A DNA stretch of 64,000 bases from Azorinus chamasolen (GCA_963576725.1 OY755252.1:26804722-26868721); one strand, 5' to 3'. Shown: positions 1 to 11,524, counted from the stretch's first letter. The notes: generated by a model not told the origin, from the letters alone. Translations and numbers: made by a program.

Positions 1-486
1 TGGGTATGTACAGGTGAGCCGCTGGGTAAATCCGTGTCCCGCAGGGACCTTAACTGTTTAACACTTCCACTGCATTTAATGAGGAAATGACAGAAAACTT
101 TAACTATATTCTTTAGATTTATTGACTGTTGTCATTTCTGAAAACAGTTGACATGTCCTTCTTGCTTCATTGACATGGACGTGGCAACAAAGAAACGGTG
201 AGTTAATAGTACCTGTTCAATATTCATGTTCAAAACGCATATGTAGAAACAGATGTGGCAGCCTAGCGAAGGTAGAAAGTAATGCTGAAAGCTCCTACAT
301 TACTTTACACCTGTTTTTAGCTGTAAGCATAAGCAATTGTCTAGGTTAGAAACATGATGATTCAAACTGTTGCTATCTCAAAGTACTATGTATGTTCTCA
401 TGAAGTTCGAATGGAAAAGTAGTAAAGTCAAGCAGGCAAAGCCACATGCAAGACGCAACCACCACCAAAACACCGATAGACAGCAT

Positions 487-550
487 GACACACACACACA
501 CACACACACACAACCACACACCCAAACGCACACGCACACACACACACACG
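487..550. repeat. CA-dinucleotide microsatellite
   Basis: An almost pure CA tract with a few CACG/CCAA interruptions. The corresponding place in the right block (about 35440-35500) has no CA tract, so it grew in this copy only. Open frames across it are low-complexity artefacts. Confidence 0.9.
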
Positions 551-649
551 AAATGAACACAGAAAACACCAAAAGACACACAAGAACCAGGGACAAACGT
601 TCCACAACATGAACAAACCACAAGCACAAAGACGCAATGCAAACAAAAG

Positions 650-1240
650 GAAGGGTGACAAAGAGAGTACCGCCTTGGCACGGTCAGCAGCAAAAACACC
701 ACTGGGGGTTTAAACCGGTTTACGGACGTCCTAACCTCACACTTCTCTCAAAGTCACCCTAGCTTTACAAATATTGTAAATAAAGGTATCCCCGCTGGAC
801 TTACCCACAACATAGACGACGGTGAACACAGGACAACATGTAAAACATAGCATAATAACTGTGACAATCCGTCAAATATGTACTCAATGACTTTGCTGAA
901 GTCAGAGCACCTGCAGGTAAGCCGTTAAGGGCACGACAGGGAAAAAATAATACATGAGTCTGGTAAGCTCCTCCTGTATCCAAGTTTAAGAGTATACCAT
1001 CATAGAGTACTACCCTCGGCCTGTCATCGCGCAAGCAAAGAGGGAAGCGTAGCTACCGACTGTAAAAGGGTCGATAACCAAACATGCAGTGTGTTGCAAT
1101 ATAATAGGATCATAACCTTTCTTTTTAAATTTTTTAATGCGTTTTATAAATAAATCATGAAAATGGATACGAAGTTCAACTGATATACGTGTGATACAAT
1201 GTAATATAAATGTAAATATTAAAACATATTTTACCATAAC
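650..1240 (-). pseudogene. Penelope-like reverse transcriptase, C-terminal remnant and 3' region
   Basis: On the minus strand 1237 to about 1010 reads into the peptide KKGYDPIILQHTACLVIDPF followed by TVGSYASLFACA. This is the same C-terminal tail as at 5905-6080 and 15290-15400 (GYDPS-ILQH-CLVVDPFTVG). Beyond it (650-900) lies the 3' region with CACTGGGGGTTT and CGCCTTGGCACGGTCAG, which recurs at 35570-35840. All upstream reverse-transcriptase motifs are missing, so this is a short 3' remnant. Confidence 0.7.
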
Positions 1241-2090
1241 AAAAATTACAATATAATATAGATATTTTTGATTCCAAAACTGTAATCATGTAAAATATAT
1301 GCAAACGGAAAGAATCTTGTCAATTTCATGTAGCTGTTTGCAAAATGTGTAACTATGCGGGAGTATCAAATATTTAACATTAAACATATTGTTTGCGAGT
1401 CCGTGATAACTTCTGCAAAATGTTTAGATTCCAGATGAGACGTCGAGTAAATCGGTGTGTATGTATATGATGTATGATACAAGTATTCGTCAGTAATAAT
1501 GCAAAGATCCTATATTGATTGTTGTACAACGACATTTCGTTGACATGATACCAGGTAATATTATGTTCTGTACTTGATCCAGGACGGGATGTTCTTTGCA
1601 AATTTGTAACATTACACTATTGTATTAATCGAACGTGAGTCAGAATTTATACCTTTCTAGAGCTGTTGGCTGCGTTATACAGGTCGAAAGTCCAAAAGGA
1701 TCTTTCTGCTTGACTAATACCCTATATTTATCTGCCACATGTCTTTAAGACCGGGGTTAATTCTATTTTGAACTTGCGGTTTAAAGAGGTTTTATTGTAT
1801 TGCAAACATAAATACAACCTTATTTAATAACATCTCGTTCTGGGTCGATTGTTGTCGATATAACCCCTTCCTTTTGAACGCTGAATTTCAGAAGCGGAAT
1901 AGTTTGATGAATGAGATATTTCAGTCTGGAAGGGTATAATTTGAAAAATGGTGTTTGAATGATAAGTGGTCCCCCTTAGGAGCCCTCAGACATAGGTCTA
2001 CTCTGTGCGCAAATGTTAATACCACTCGGTTTGAACACTCAAGAGGCTAAATGGGCAACAAACACATGAAGTACATACACAAATAAGTGT
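1241..2090. other. No gene; AT-rich spacer
   Basis: No convincing exon, RNA gene or intact mobile element was seen. A degraded arm of the common TTAA MITE (TAGGAGCC..CAGACATAGGTCTACTCTG) lies at about 1976-2010. Confidence 0.5.
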
Positions 2091-2235
2091 ATTACTTGAC
2101 CATTTTAAACTGAGACTCATAAATTTCCGTTAGCGTTTCTGGCTATACTCGGATAAATTCGATTACCATACATACCAATACATACGAATATATACGGAAT
2201 ATGCTCGGAGTCTCAGTGTAATCTGGTCAAGTAAT
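2091..2235. mobile_element. Short TIR MITE, about 145 bp
   Basis: Ends are inverted copies: ATTACTTGACCATTTTAAAC at the left and the reverse of GTCTCAGTGTAATCTGGTCA plus AGTAAT at the right, each continuing into GAGACTC. No coding capacity. No second copy was noticed in the window. Confidence 0.6.
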
Positions 2236-2523
2236 AATTCGTGAGAGGGTGATGGGGATTACTGTAACATATTATGTTGCAGAATAAATGTAACTGTTTC
2301 GGTGTTTCCGTGTTCCACGTGTCAGCCTACATCTGCATTTATCTGTTCGAATATCACATTTCAATAGAATAATCCGTTTTGCAGTTTCGATTTGGTCATG
2401 CACTGCATGCGTTATCAATATTAAGTTTTTTCTCTGTTATACATTCATTGTTACTAGCAAAGCTTGTCCATTTTTGTGATATACATTTTTGTTGATATTT
2501 GAGATTGGTGTTCAGGTATCTGG

Positions 2524-2702
2524 GTCCATGCTTATAAAGCTTTTAGTTCAGTCTGAGTTTCGTTCTCAAACTTCTGATTGGTCAGATTTCAGTTCTCAAA
2601 CTTTTGATTGGTCAGATTTTAGCCAAAGATTCAAATCTGACCAATAAAAAACTCGAGAACTCAAATCTGACCAAACAGAAGCTTTAAAAGAATGGACCCA
2701 GG
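2524..2702. mobile_element. Palindromic MITE, family I (CCATGCTTATAAAGCTTTT ends)
   Basis: Long imperfect inverted repeat beginning CCATGCTTATAAAGCTTTTA and ending AGAAGCTTTAAAAGAATGG, with internal repeats of GATTGGTCAGATTT / AAATCTGACCAATC. Other copies are at 9836-9991 and 42618-42748. Confidence 0.7.
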
Positions 2703-3228
2703 TAACGGTATGCACATGCGTACATCTCAAAACGTCATTCAGTTTCAATGTACAAAATGCACCACGCAATCGGTTTATAATATTCATGACGAAATACTGT
2801 AAAAAGGTGTTCCTTTTTATAATTTGTTCCTATAAAACATTATTTTGGTCCGTCCATCAAACATTTTGTTATGTTCAGCCAGTGTCAGCCGCCTATATTG
2901 ATATGCAGTCCATATTGACGTTTTGTGTAGTATAAAATCAGTACTCATCTTGTTCATTGGAAATTTTAAATGAACTACTTAAACATTCAAATAGGCCAAG
3001 CTCACTATGAACAGCCGATGATATTTAAAGGAAAAGTTTGATACGACAATAAGTGTAGAGCATAGTGAAAAGTGGAACTACATTGTTTGCAAACGACACA
3101 AGTGACTCGTTTTCCGCACTGAAAGGGTTAAGGAGAAACTACAAGAAAGGACAGACAAAGCTTAATTACCACATATACTATATTTACAAAAAATAACTGT
3201 ACACACTGAACCCTTTAACAGTTAAATT
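2703..3228. other. No gene; spacer
   Basis: AT-rich sequence without a recognisable exon. The last part (about 3110-3228, CTTAATTACCACATATACTATATTTACA) is shared with 36605-36660 and belongs to the old duplicated blocks. Confidence 0.5.
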
Positions 3229-3462
3229 TTAACCCTTTACTCAATAATATTTATATTAGAAATAATGACATCATGAATATTAATTAATTTTATTTTTATA
3301 AAACTCGTAAACATAGACCTGTTTGGTTATGACAGAAACTTGAGAGTTATGTTTATATTGTCCCATCATCAAACAGAGGAGAGTCTGGTGAGACAGCTGT
3401 TTTAGGATACGCCAGAGCTATGCAAGGTCAAGGAAAGACGTATTTGTGGAGCAAAGGGTTAA
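3229..3462. mobile_element. TTAA MITE, family D
   Basis: Starts TTAACCCTTTACTCAATAAT and ends GCAAAGGGTTAA, i.e. inverted CCCTTT ends flanked by TTAA. Carries the family hallmark AATGACATCATGAATATTAATTA. The central palindrome is degraded. It sits at the position where the right block carries the 39-bp minisatellite, so it shows the state before that expansion. Confidence 0.75.
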
Positions 3463-4267
3463 AGTTGAACCACCATCAATGTTCAGCTGAAGAGTCAATT
3501 CACTATGAAAATGTTTACCGTTGCTAGATAATTTTGGATGACAGTGTGGATTCTGACAAAAATGTTCATTTAGGAACCTTCTGATCTGCATTTACGCTTT
3601 TTATAAATGCAAGTACACTTGTGTTTCGCATTTTAACAGTTTTATTAATATCTATATACTTGCGACAATGGATAATTTACCATGGATATAATAAATAGGC
3701 AGTTCTCACCAATGTTTTAAAACAAAAAAACATAATCAGGACATCGTGGCGGATACAAGCTACAGCTCATAAAAGTTTAATTATCAAACGTACTTGCTTC
3801 CTTCCTTCAGGTTTACATCCTTACTTGTGCATGATGTGCCATTGTTTATAATTTTATTTTTTTAGCATTATAAAGATATACCCTGCTAATATTTTCGACA
3901 ATTTTACAAAACAAATTTACTTCAGAATCGGAATATATATGTTTTGAAACTAATTCCCTGCAAAGGAGCGTAATGATGCCTAGGTAACATATTCACGGGT
4001 CACCTCGCCGTTTGCCCTACGGATTAATTATCACGGATGGTCCCGGAATGCTAATTTCCATAGTGCGATACGGATGCACACAAGGGTTTAACAACGGGCT
4101 TTTACGGTCACACAATCACGGATTTGATGCCGGATTAGCTACGAATACGATCCGGCATCATTCGTGGCAATATATATTGGTCCGTAGCTTTCCGTATTTA
4201 AGCCGAAGTCATACATAGTAGTATTTGTATATCCATGACAATATATATATTTGGACATTTTCAACTG
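3463..4267. other. Spacer, including a CGGAT-rich segment
   Basis: 3463-3950 is shared with the right block (about 38290-39180). 4000-4215 is distinctly richer in GC and repeats CGGAT-containing words (ACGGATGGTCCCGGAATG, CGGATTAGC, GATCCGGCATC). It has an open frame (4012-4218) with no recognisable product and no counterpart in the right block. Probably a repeat fragment. Confidence 0.4.
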
Positions 4268-4760
4268 ATTAGCTTTCCTTCAAACACTCGTTTAGTGGTA
4301 CATTGTAACTGATTTATTAGCCTTCCTTCCGATAGTCATTTAGTCGCAACAATATCATTAGCCTTCCTTCAGAAGGTCATTGAATTGTACCTATATTACC
4401 AGCCTTCCTTCAGATGGTCGTTGAATTGTACTTGTATCATCAGCCTTCCTTCAGATGGTCGTTGAGTTGTACTTGTATCATTAGCATTCCTTCAGAGGGT
4501 CGTTGAATTGTACTTGTATCATCAACCTTCCTTCAGAGAGTCGTTGAGTTGTACTTGTGTCATTAGCCTTCCTTCAGATGGTCGTTGAGTTGTACTTGTA
4601 TCATTAGCCTTCCTTCAGACAGTCATTGGGTCGTATTTATACGATTAGCTTTCTTTCACATATTCGTTAAGTCGTTATTGTAATAGTAGCCTTCCTTCAA
4701 ACAATTTTTGCGTTTAACTATATTATTGGCATTCCTTCAAACATTATGTTAATTGTTACT
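4268..4760. repeat. 41-bp minisatellite, about 12 units
   Basis: Tandem units such as CAGCCTTCCTTCAGATGGTC + GTTGAATTGTACTTGTATCA + T (41 bp). The middle units are near identical and the outer units degenerate. The same array type is at 40270-40745 in the right block. Confidence 0.85.
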
Positions 4761-5339
4761 GTATTCAGAACAAACATAAACAAGAAACTTTTTTTAAGTT
4801 GTTCATGTTATACTATATATATGACTCGAATTATATAAAATCCATTTTCGGCATGTCCAGCCTATTCCAAAACTTATTGCCTTATAGAGCCATGATTGCT
4901 AATTGAACGTATTACTTTACATCATCATATTTTCAGCGTTTACTTCGTTGTAAACACTCTTTATCGTATAGTACTCACAATCGACGGGCTGGAATAGAAT
5001 TAAAGATAATTTTAATCATATACATGTACGTATTTTTATTACTTATGTACACGATAACAGGATTTGAACATGCCTTTTCGATCACGTGGCGTATATACAA
5101 CGACTACAAACAAAGTACAATTACGCAAGACGATGGCTTATGCACCAGTTGCTTGCTGGGCAGACTTTCTGTGTTAGAAAATATCACCAACTTCGATTAT
5201 AAAAGTGCATTTATTGCAATCTTTTTTATTCATCGAAACACCAGAATGTTTGCATATATAATGACTCATACGCCCGCAACAGGCTACATTTGTCATTTTA
5301 ACTATTGAGCATTTTTTCCAGTAGAATGTGTCATTTACT
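4761..5339. other. No recognised gene
   Basis: AT-rich. A 94-codon open frame at 5024-5308 (+) has no recognisable motif, no splice context I trust and no close copy. I regard it as non-coding. Confidence 0.4.
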
Positions 5340-5904
5340 AAACAGTATGGTTTGCTTTATATTGGAGTTATTTTCAATACCATGATCACAGCCTTGAGTA
5401 TCACATAGTTTAGATCCTTGCCTAACGCGGAGTAACTTGGTCTCACATCTAGATTCAAACTTTCTGCAAAGGTGATCATCGATTTTTCTACAGCAGGCTG
5501 ACCTGGTTTACGGGTACCCAACCTCGTCCTTATCCCACTTCCACCAAAGTCAAAATGTAAATAAAATTCCCCCTCCAGACAACTCCACAACATGCATAAC
5601 GATGTCTGTCAAAATGAAATGACTTGAAAATAAACGTAAGAGGTAAACAAGCGACGTCATCATTTAAATGACGTCATAATTTAAAAGTATGGGAAAACTA
5701 TATATTAAACACTTCTACACCGACATTTTATAAAAAATAAATCGCAAGAAGATACAAATACTAGTGGATATTAGGTATGCACAACTGTTTTGTTTGAAAA
5801 AGAATAAACTTGACATCGTAGACATGTACTCGATGACTACTCAGAAGTCAGAGCAGCTGTGGATAAGTCATTTGGGGTACGACAGAACTGGCAAAATACA
5901 AATA
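5340..5904 (-). mobile_element. 3' region of the minus-strand Penelope-like element
   Basis: Reverse complement of 15420-15870: both contain GGGTACCC next to CCCACTT-CACCAAAGTCAAAATG, AATTCCCCCTCCAGACAACT, a TGACGTCAT-rich stretch (5655-5690) and TGGATATCA/TTAGGTATGCACAACTGT. It has no coding role. It marks the 3' end of the element whose body starts at 5905. Confidence 0.75.
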
Positions 5905-7841
5905 TCAATATAGAGTATTAAGACTTTTTCCGTCGTCGCACAAGCAAAGAGGAAAGCATTTATAATGACCAACTGTAAAGGGGTCGACCACCAAGCATGT
6001 AATGTGTTGCAATATAGAGGGGTCATATCCCTTTTTAATTAATTGTTTTGTACGTTTGACAAACAAAGTATCAAAATATGTGTGTCCAACAATTTTTCGA
6101 AGTTTGTAAATGACATCACCGTAAAACTCCGGATATGAAATACCTAACTTTAGAAAAGTACGTAAATTGCAATTGTATTTGCTGATGAGTAGAACATTAC
6201 GGTGGTAAAATTTTGAAAATGTTTTACGAAGTTTGTCATATCTGTAGCCCTGTTTGTCGTAGTTTATCAGTGATAATAAGGTTACGATTGTTAAAATCAT
6301 CAACAGTGGAACAAGCTCTAGCAAAACGAATAAGCTGAGAAATGTATTCACGGTAATATGTAGCACGGGGAACATTCCCATCCAAATGAGAATAGTTAAC
6401 TATTTTAAAATTAAAGTCATCCCTTTTGTCATAAATTCTAGAAGAAATTGTTCCGGTGTTTATAGATAAATGTAAATCTAAAAAGGCTGCAGATATGTCA
6501 GAACTATTTGCTTTATTGATGAATTGAGGTTATCATATAATCAAAGTATGGGTTATCAATATTAAATATGTCGTCTGAATAACGTGCTGTATTGTTAAAG
6601 GCATTGATGACATCCGCCTGTGAATCGGTTTTAAGGTTAAGCATAAAATCCCGTTCATAACAAAACAAAAACAAGTCTGCAATTAAAGGAGCACAGTTGG
6701 TTCCCATGGGAATACCAATGACCTGGCGATAAACAGAATTACCAAAACGAACAAATATATTGTCTAACAGAAACGTAATTGCGTCACAAAGATCTAAACA
6801 TGCCCACGAGGTATATTTATTTGTAATGCCATCGGTAAAGAACGCATGTCTTGAATTACAGGCAATAAATGATACTTTTTCTCTAGCAAAGATCTAGATT
6901 AGATCGTGTGGTTATATTGTATAAAATGTAGACAAATCATATATGCTTATAGTGTTAGCTTGGTGCTGCTTGATTTTTAATTTAGTTAAAACCTCATTGG
7001 TGTTTTTTATAGACCAAAAAAGGTTTATTTCTGAATTCTCATAAGCTTTATCGCAGTAACGCTTGACATGTTCTTTGACCGCTGTTAGACACGATGTAAT
7101 TAGTTTGGATAGTGCGGTTGTTGTGCATGAGACAGAGTTTGCTATGAAGCGTGATTTATATGGCGTTTTATTGAGTTTAGGTATCCAGTACATTGTCGGA
7201 AGTTTATGATGTGTGATTAATATATCAGTATTGAACTGTTTACTAACTTTGAACTGTTTATTAACATGTTCAGATATTATGTCGTTTTCAGATTTAGAGA
7301 CCACAATATATGACCTTGTCTTAGTTAGTTCTTGTTCTAAACATCCACATAATAAAGTCGTCAAACGATAAGTACATTGTTTGACGCTTTATCAGCTGGG
7401 ACAAACACGTATTTAGAGTGAAATTCTTGTATACTATTTTTACGAAGCGAACTGAAGTCTTTGGTTTAGGCGGAAGAAGGTGAATGTTAGATTTGTAAAA
7501 CGCGATACGTGTATCCATTATATTTGAAATTTGTTTTATCCATTTTGTAAGGGCACTATTGTCTGCATGTTCTCGGCGACACCATTTTACCCTGAAGTCT
7601 AACAAAGATTCTATAATTTTGCTACGGCAGATTTCGAAATCTATCAAAGAAGGTAGTCTGTATTTAGGTCCCTTAGTTAATAAAGTACGGAGACGTTTGT
7701 TTTCGATAATGTCAAAATTGCCTGTAATAACATGACCAGCCTCGGCGTAACACAACTTAGAAGAATTACAATTTTAACTAACAGGAGTATTATTTACAAT
7801 ATTAAGGTCTGATACAATTTTATTATAATTAATAAAATTAG
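5905..7841 (-). pseudogene. Penelope-like reverse transcriptase, main part (degenerate)
   Basis: This is the body of a retroelement polymerase read on the minus strand in several frames (fragments 7755-7321, 7364-6912, 6707-6513, 6381-5905). Visible blocks in order are GHVITGNF, KGPKYRLPS, KWCRREHA, LLPPKPKTS, a KLPTMYWIPKLNK block, a motif-A-like IYDLSTFYT, the motif-B-like IGIPMGTNCAPLIADLF, a YSDD catalytic box (ARYSDDIFNI), DKLRKTFSKFYHRN and the tail LVVDPFTVG. The layout fits Penelope-like polymerases. No GIY-YIG endonuclease is visible after the tail, so an unclassified relative is possible. Frameshifts and stops make it inactive. The N-terminal part continues beyond the insertion at 7844-9213. 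Confidence 0.8.
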
Positions 7842-7843
7842 TA

Positions 7844-9213
7844 CAGTCAAAACTGTCTCAGCGACCGTCCCTTAATAGCGACTTCCTGTCTTATGTGACC
7901 CTAATATTTCCTCCCAACGCATTTTCCTATTTATTGAGACTGGGGATAGCGACCTGCCTGTGTTACCTGACTAACGACCGTAAATCGCCGCTTCCGAAAC
8001 CCGAATCCGCTAATTAATGTGCCTGTTTGTAGCGACCCAGTAATTGCAGGTCATTATCGAGTTTTAACTTTATTCTCTAGAGGCAATTTATTTAATCTTA
8101 CCTGCATTGATCTTAGAACAAATTATGAAATCCCACAACTTCTGCTATTAATAAAAAACAAGTAAAAATCCATTTTATTTCCCTTTCCGAACCGTTATTA
8201 TGCTGACACACACAAAACAATTCATCTGGTCACAGGATTTGAAATATTGGCCAAATGTCCCCTACTCCTGGTGAATTATTTTTAAAAGCTATTTGCATAT
8301 AGAATCACAGATAAGGGAGTGACCTCGAGTTTAAATTTGCAACATCCTGTAACCCTTTGTCTGTTACGGAAGCTTGCACATGCTTCTTTATTAAAACTTC
8401 ACAAATTCGCTTATATTTCTTGTAGACATGTTGACTGAGTATCAAACATCTTGGATCCACATCAGGCTCCGAGTTACTCGGCGTCTCATCCGGATCCAGT
8501 TTGTTTGCATACATGACATGACATGGCGCTCACGACAAGCAGGTTAAGGGTTAAAAGTGTCATTGATGCCTGGCGAGAAACACCACACCTATTTGTAACA
8601 CGAGTGAAAAAAATCAAACAAGATGGGTTACACGTTTACAGATGTGTATGTTATTATTATGTCCACGGAATTGAATTGAGGAATACATACGCAACACCAA
8701 AAGTCAGTATAGAATATTTGTCCAGTTTATTCTTTCTTTCTCTTTTTTGTAAAAATGTCTCCTCATACTTTTGTCGTAATTAAGATTAGTCAAATATTTG
8801 TTACATCTAATTTCACATTAGGAAACTTACAAGGATGGGTGAATTAAAACTGAACAGTGCACACAATTTTTGCTGGTTTTCTCGGCAAATTTCGAATCTG
8901 AAAAAAAACCGGACACCTGAAAACCGGACGATCGATCTGTCCCCAAAGGAGTCCAGTTTTCACAGGTTTCACTGTATATAAAATTATCAAATATTAAATG
9001 TCCAAGGTTCTTACTATTATTTAGAACAAGTAAAATCTTTTCCATTTATGAGTAGTTTATTCCAAAGACACATGCATAATTATGTTCACTTTTATAATAT
9101 AGAATCACTGAAATGAAGTTATAAAATTTGGAGAAAAAACTGCATGACTGTCTTATGTGACTACCTGTCTTATGTTTTCTCCCACTGAAGGTCACATAAG
9201 ACAGGTTTGACTG
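7844..9213. mobile_element. 1370-bp TIR element with TA duplication, inserted in the Penelope-like gene
   Basis: Left end CAGTCAAAACTGTCTCAGCG and right end (reversed) CAGTCAAACCTGTCTTATGT are inverted copies, followed by GACC on both sides. TA flanks both ends (7842-7843 and 9214-9215). Removing the element and one TA rejoins the reading frame of the retroelement: RRS-T before and NFINYNKIV after. CAGT ends plus TA point to the Tc1/mariner-pogo group. No transposase is seen, so it is non-autonomous. Confidence 0.85.
8448..8516. mobile_element. Family C MITE core (nested fragment)
   Basis: GATCCACATCAGGCTCCGAG / TTACTCGGCGTCTCATCCGG / ATCCAGTTTGTTTGCATA is the central hairpin of the family with full copies at 54880-55094 and 55408-55653. 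It lies inside the 1370-bp TA element and gives the 8305-8514 open frame its LDPDETPSNS-type peptide. Confidence 0.7.
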
Positions 9214-9215
9214 TA

Positions 9216-9655
9216 CTCCTAATAGGTAGTTTGTACTTATAGCAGATAATTGGAGATTCTAATTTTTTGAAATAGGCGGGGATGGTATTAATTACATTTT
9301 TTATCGTGAAATATTGATTGTAGATCGATAAAATCTATACCTTTATTAACAAAAGGAATTTTCAAAAAATATCTTTTATGGTCAGACACTGAATCAACGT
9401 GTGGTCGAAGAACATGCCGAGTGTAGTTCTGAGTGAAAGAAGCTGTATTATATAAAGGACATGTTCGTAAGATCACTGTCTGCTTCTATGTCAATGTCTC
9501 TTATGGAAGAAATAGACAAAGAACATGGACGAGAGAGCATAGTATGTTTACCAGATTGTAGACGTATATTGTGTAAATCTGAAACAGACGTTTGATAAAA
9601 TTTATAACACCGTGCACTTAGCAGCCACCTGCCTAAAAGGGTCTGAATTACAGAT
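9216..9655 (-). pseudogene. Penelope-like reverse transcriptase, N-terminal part
   Basis: Minus-strand peptides in two frames: HNIRLQSGKHTMLSRPCS upstream, then LYNTASFTQNYTRHVLRPH, SDHKRYFLKIPFVNKGIDF and AYFKKLESPIICYKYKLPIR. These blocks precede the RT domain in elements of this family. The frame shifts at about 9470 and about 9300. It joins the main part at 7841 once the TA element is removed, so this is the longest copy in the window. Confidence 0.7.
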
Positions 9656-9675
9656 TATCGAAGGTTTACTATAGT

Positions 9676-10087
9676 TTAATCCTTTCACTTTTCTGTGACT
9701 ATTTTCTAATTTCAATACTTACTGAATATTCATGAATAGAATAGAAATAATGTATTACGGAAGATGGAACATTATAGCATTTTAGAAAGTAAAGAAACCG
9801 ATATTTCCATTAGCAGACAGAGCAGATGCTTATAAAACTTTTAGTTGAGTCTGAGTTCGTTCTCAAGTTTTTGTTTGGTCAGATTTGAGCCTTTTGCTCA
9901 AATCTGACCAATCAAAAGCTTGAGAACTCAAATCTGACCAATCAAAAGCTTGAGAACAAACTCAGACTCAACAAAACAGCTTTATAAGCATGGACCCTGA
10001 TCCTACTACTTCTATGGGAGCCGTCTGATCTTGGTCTACTCTGTTTGCAAATATGCTTGAAAACACGTTTACATGAAGGAATGGGTT
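9676..10087. mobile_element. TTAA MITE, family D2, split by a family I MITE
   Basis: Left arm TTAATCCTTTCACTTTTCTG with GAATATTCATGAATAG and AGCAGACAGAGCAG. The right arm resumes at about 9992 with ACCCTGATCC and runs through GAGCCGTCTGATCTTGGTCT and CTCTGTTTGCAAATATGC to GGAATGGGTTA. The two arms are complementary around the interruption. Confidence 0.7.
9836..9991. mobile_element. Family I palindromic MITE nested in family D2
   Basis: Ends ATGCTTATAAAACTTTTAGT and CAGCTTTATAAGCAT are inverted copies. The interior repeats CAAATCTGACCAATCAAAAG. It interrupts the D2 sequence between CAGAGCAG and ACCCTGATC, an arrangement seen uninterrupted in many other D copies here. Confidence 0.8.
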
Positions 10088-10228
10088 ACATGTAACTCTA
10101 TCTATGTCCCCCTTGATCTGGGTCTACACTATTTGCCTGAGTTGTTTTACTGCACACTGGACACATATAGGTTACATGTTAACCATAAGAACAGAAAGGT
10201 CTCGCTAATACGACTAAACGAATTGTAA

Positions 10229-10564
10229 GTGTGGATGTTTAATACAGGCGGTACCTTAAAGCATGACAAAAGTAATGTAGACATCTCCTATACACTTTTC
10301 ATCCTAGATGAAGCATTTGAACACAGGCCCTGTATTAAACAACGTCAACCTTTATTAGAATTCTATTTTAATCACGTATGTGATTGCATTCGCGAGATCT
10401 TTGCTGATATAAATACTAGATGTGTAGTTAATCATCCTGGTTCAAAAGGCATATGTCATATCAAATGCATAATCAAAGAAGACAAAAAGGTGATATGGAC
10501 AACATTGCAGATTGTTATAACACTAAAAACTAAAAATAACTACAGGATGTTTCATAACATGTGA
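10229..10564 (+). CDS. Unidentified 111-codon open frame
   Basis: I do not recognise a product. The frame opens MWMFNTGGTLKHDKSNVD and includes several cysteines and HPGSKGICHIKCIIK. It lacks a signal peptide or membrane segment, lies between MITE remnants and has no visible partner exons. It may be a fragment of an old element or chance. Very uncertain. Confidence 0.15.
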   Translation: MWMFNTGGTLKHDKSNVDISYTLFILDEAFEHRPCIKQRQPLLEFYFNHVCDCIREIFADINTRCVVNHPGSKGICHIKCIIKEDKKVIWTTLQIVITLKTKNNYRMFHNM

Positions 10565-10971
10565 TACATTTTCAAACCATAAAAGTTTTTCTTTAATCTG
10601 ATAGTAGTAAGAATGCCATTCTTTGATTTTTAAACATGTACGTATAAGTTTACTATCCTGCAAAAAAATAGACAAAAGAAAATTATGAAATGGCACACGA
10701 AGTTAAAAAGCAAAACCGAAAGCGAAAATGAAATGCCTTCTGGGAACTGCTTCTCACCTGTTCCACATTACATCGTATTCGCAGTGCCGTAGATCAAAAC
10801 CTGAACCAAACTCATCGAAACAATAACAAAGACATGGCGACACCAATTATGTAGGAATATGACAAAACATAACGTTACAAAACCCTCAATGAAACGAAGT
10901 TTCGGTTGGGCACGGTTAAGTACGCTCATTTTTTCTCTGAAACATAATTGTTCTTATAATGGTTTCAGAAA
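10565..10971. other. No firm gene; possible donor-bordered exon
   Basis: On the minus strand, 10840-10759 is open and cysteine-bearing (FDEFGSGFDLRHCEYDV) and ends at CAG|GTGAGA, a strong splice-donor match. No acceptor or partner exon was found, so I do not call a gene. Confidence 0.2.
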
Positions 10972-11135
10972 TTAACCCTTTCCCTGTTTTCAATACGTAC
11001 TGAATATGCATCGGCAATATAGCTGTAACTAAATGTGTAAGGCAGAACGTTGTAACCATTTTAGAAAATAAAGAAACAAATATATCGAATTCCATTAGCA
11101 AACCGAGCAGACTCTGATCAGACGGCTCCTATAAT
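10972..11135. mobile_element. Half of a family D2 TTAA MITE
   Basis: Left arm only: TTAACCCTTTCCCTGTTTTC, AATACGTACTGAATATGCAT, then AGCAAACCGAGCAGACTCTG and ATCAGACGGCTCCTATA. It stops at the centre of the palindrome and the right arm is missing. Confidence 0.75.
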
Positions 11136-11340
11136 TAACTGGTGTACTGTCATTTGTCTATGGATAACAACAACGTTAATGAAGTTATGTAATACATTAT
11201 GACACTAAGAGTTTCCCGTAGATTCAGTTACATGAAAAATATGTCTTGGTCAGGTTGACCAATGGTATTGAAGTTAATTTGAATGTGTATCGGACATTAT
11301 GAAACACTCTGTGTGTTTACGAATGGTTATGTTAAGCAAA

Positions 11341-11524
11341 CAGTAAAACCTCCCCAACCCGAACGTTATATTTACATGGAGTATAATTATCGGTCTTGGA
11401 GATAGGGCAACTTAATGGAGGATCTTTCTGCATGACTTTCACCGTGCATTAAGCATCCACCTCACTAAAAACTATCTTAATGTGTTGGTTCCTAATATAA
11501 TTCCGTTATAGAGGGGTATAACTG
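11341..11524. mobile_element. Family A MITE (CAGTAAAACC ends)
   Basis: Starts CAGTAAAACCTCCCCAACCC and ends GTTATAGAGGGGTATAACTG. The interior has CTTTCTGCATGACTTTCACC and TGCATTAAGCATCCACCT, typical of family A. CAGT ends with a right-hand TA place it in the Tc1/mariner-pogo group. The left TA has decayed to AA. Confidence 0.75.

Larger units (their letters stand above)
1..5300. repeat. Left block of an old segmental duplication
   Basis: Read against 34690-41300, this block shows the same landmarks in the same order. They are a stretch with GACAGAAAGCTTTAACTGTAT-like sequence (about 85-300 versus 34975-35200), a Penelope-type 3' region (650-900 versus 35570-35840), a TTAA MITE followed by TTAAAGTTGAA (3229-3470 versus 36715-38300), AT-rich spacer (3480-3950 versus 38300-39180), a 41-bp minisatellite (4268-4760 versus 40270-40745) and a TTTACTT(C/T)GTTGT(A/G)AACACTCTT segment (about 4940 versus 41090). 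Divergence is clearly higher than between the two young units at 11641-34476, so this is an older event. The right block has gained extra MITEs. Confidence 0.6.

Noticed and set aside
370..702. Overlapping frames of 77-109 codons near the left edge
   Set aside because: They run through the CA tract and are Thr/His- or Val/Cys-rich artefacts.
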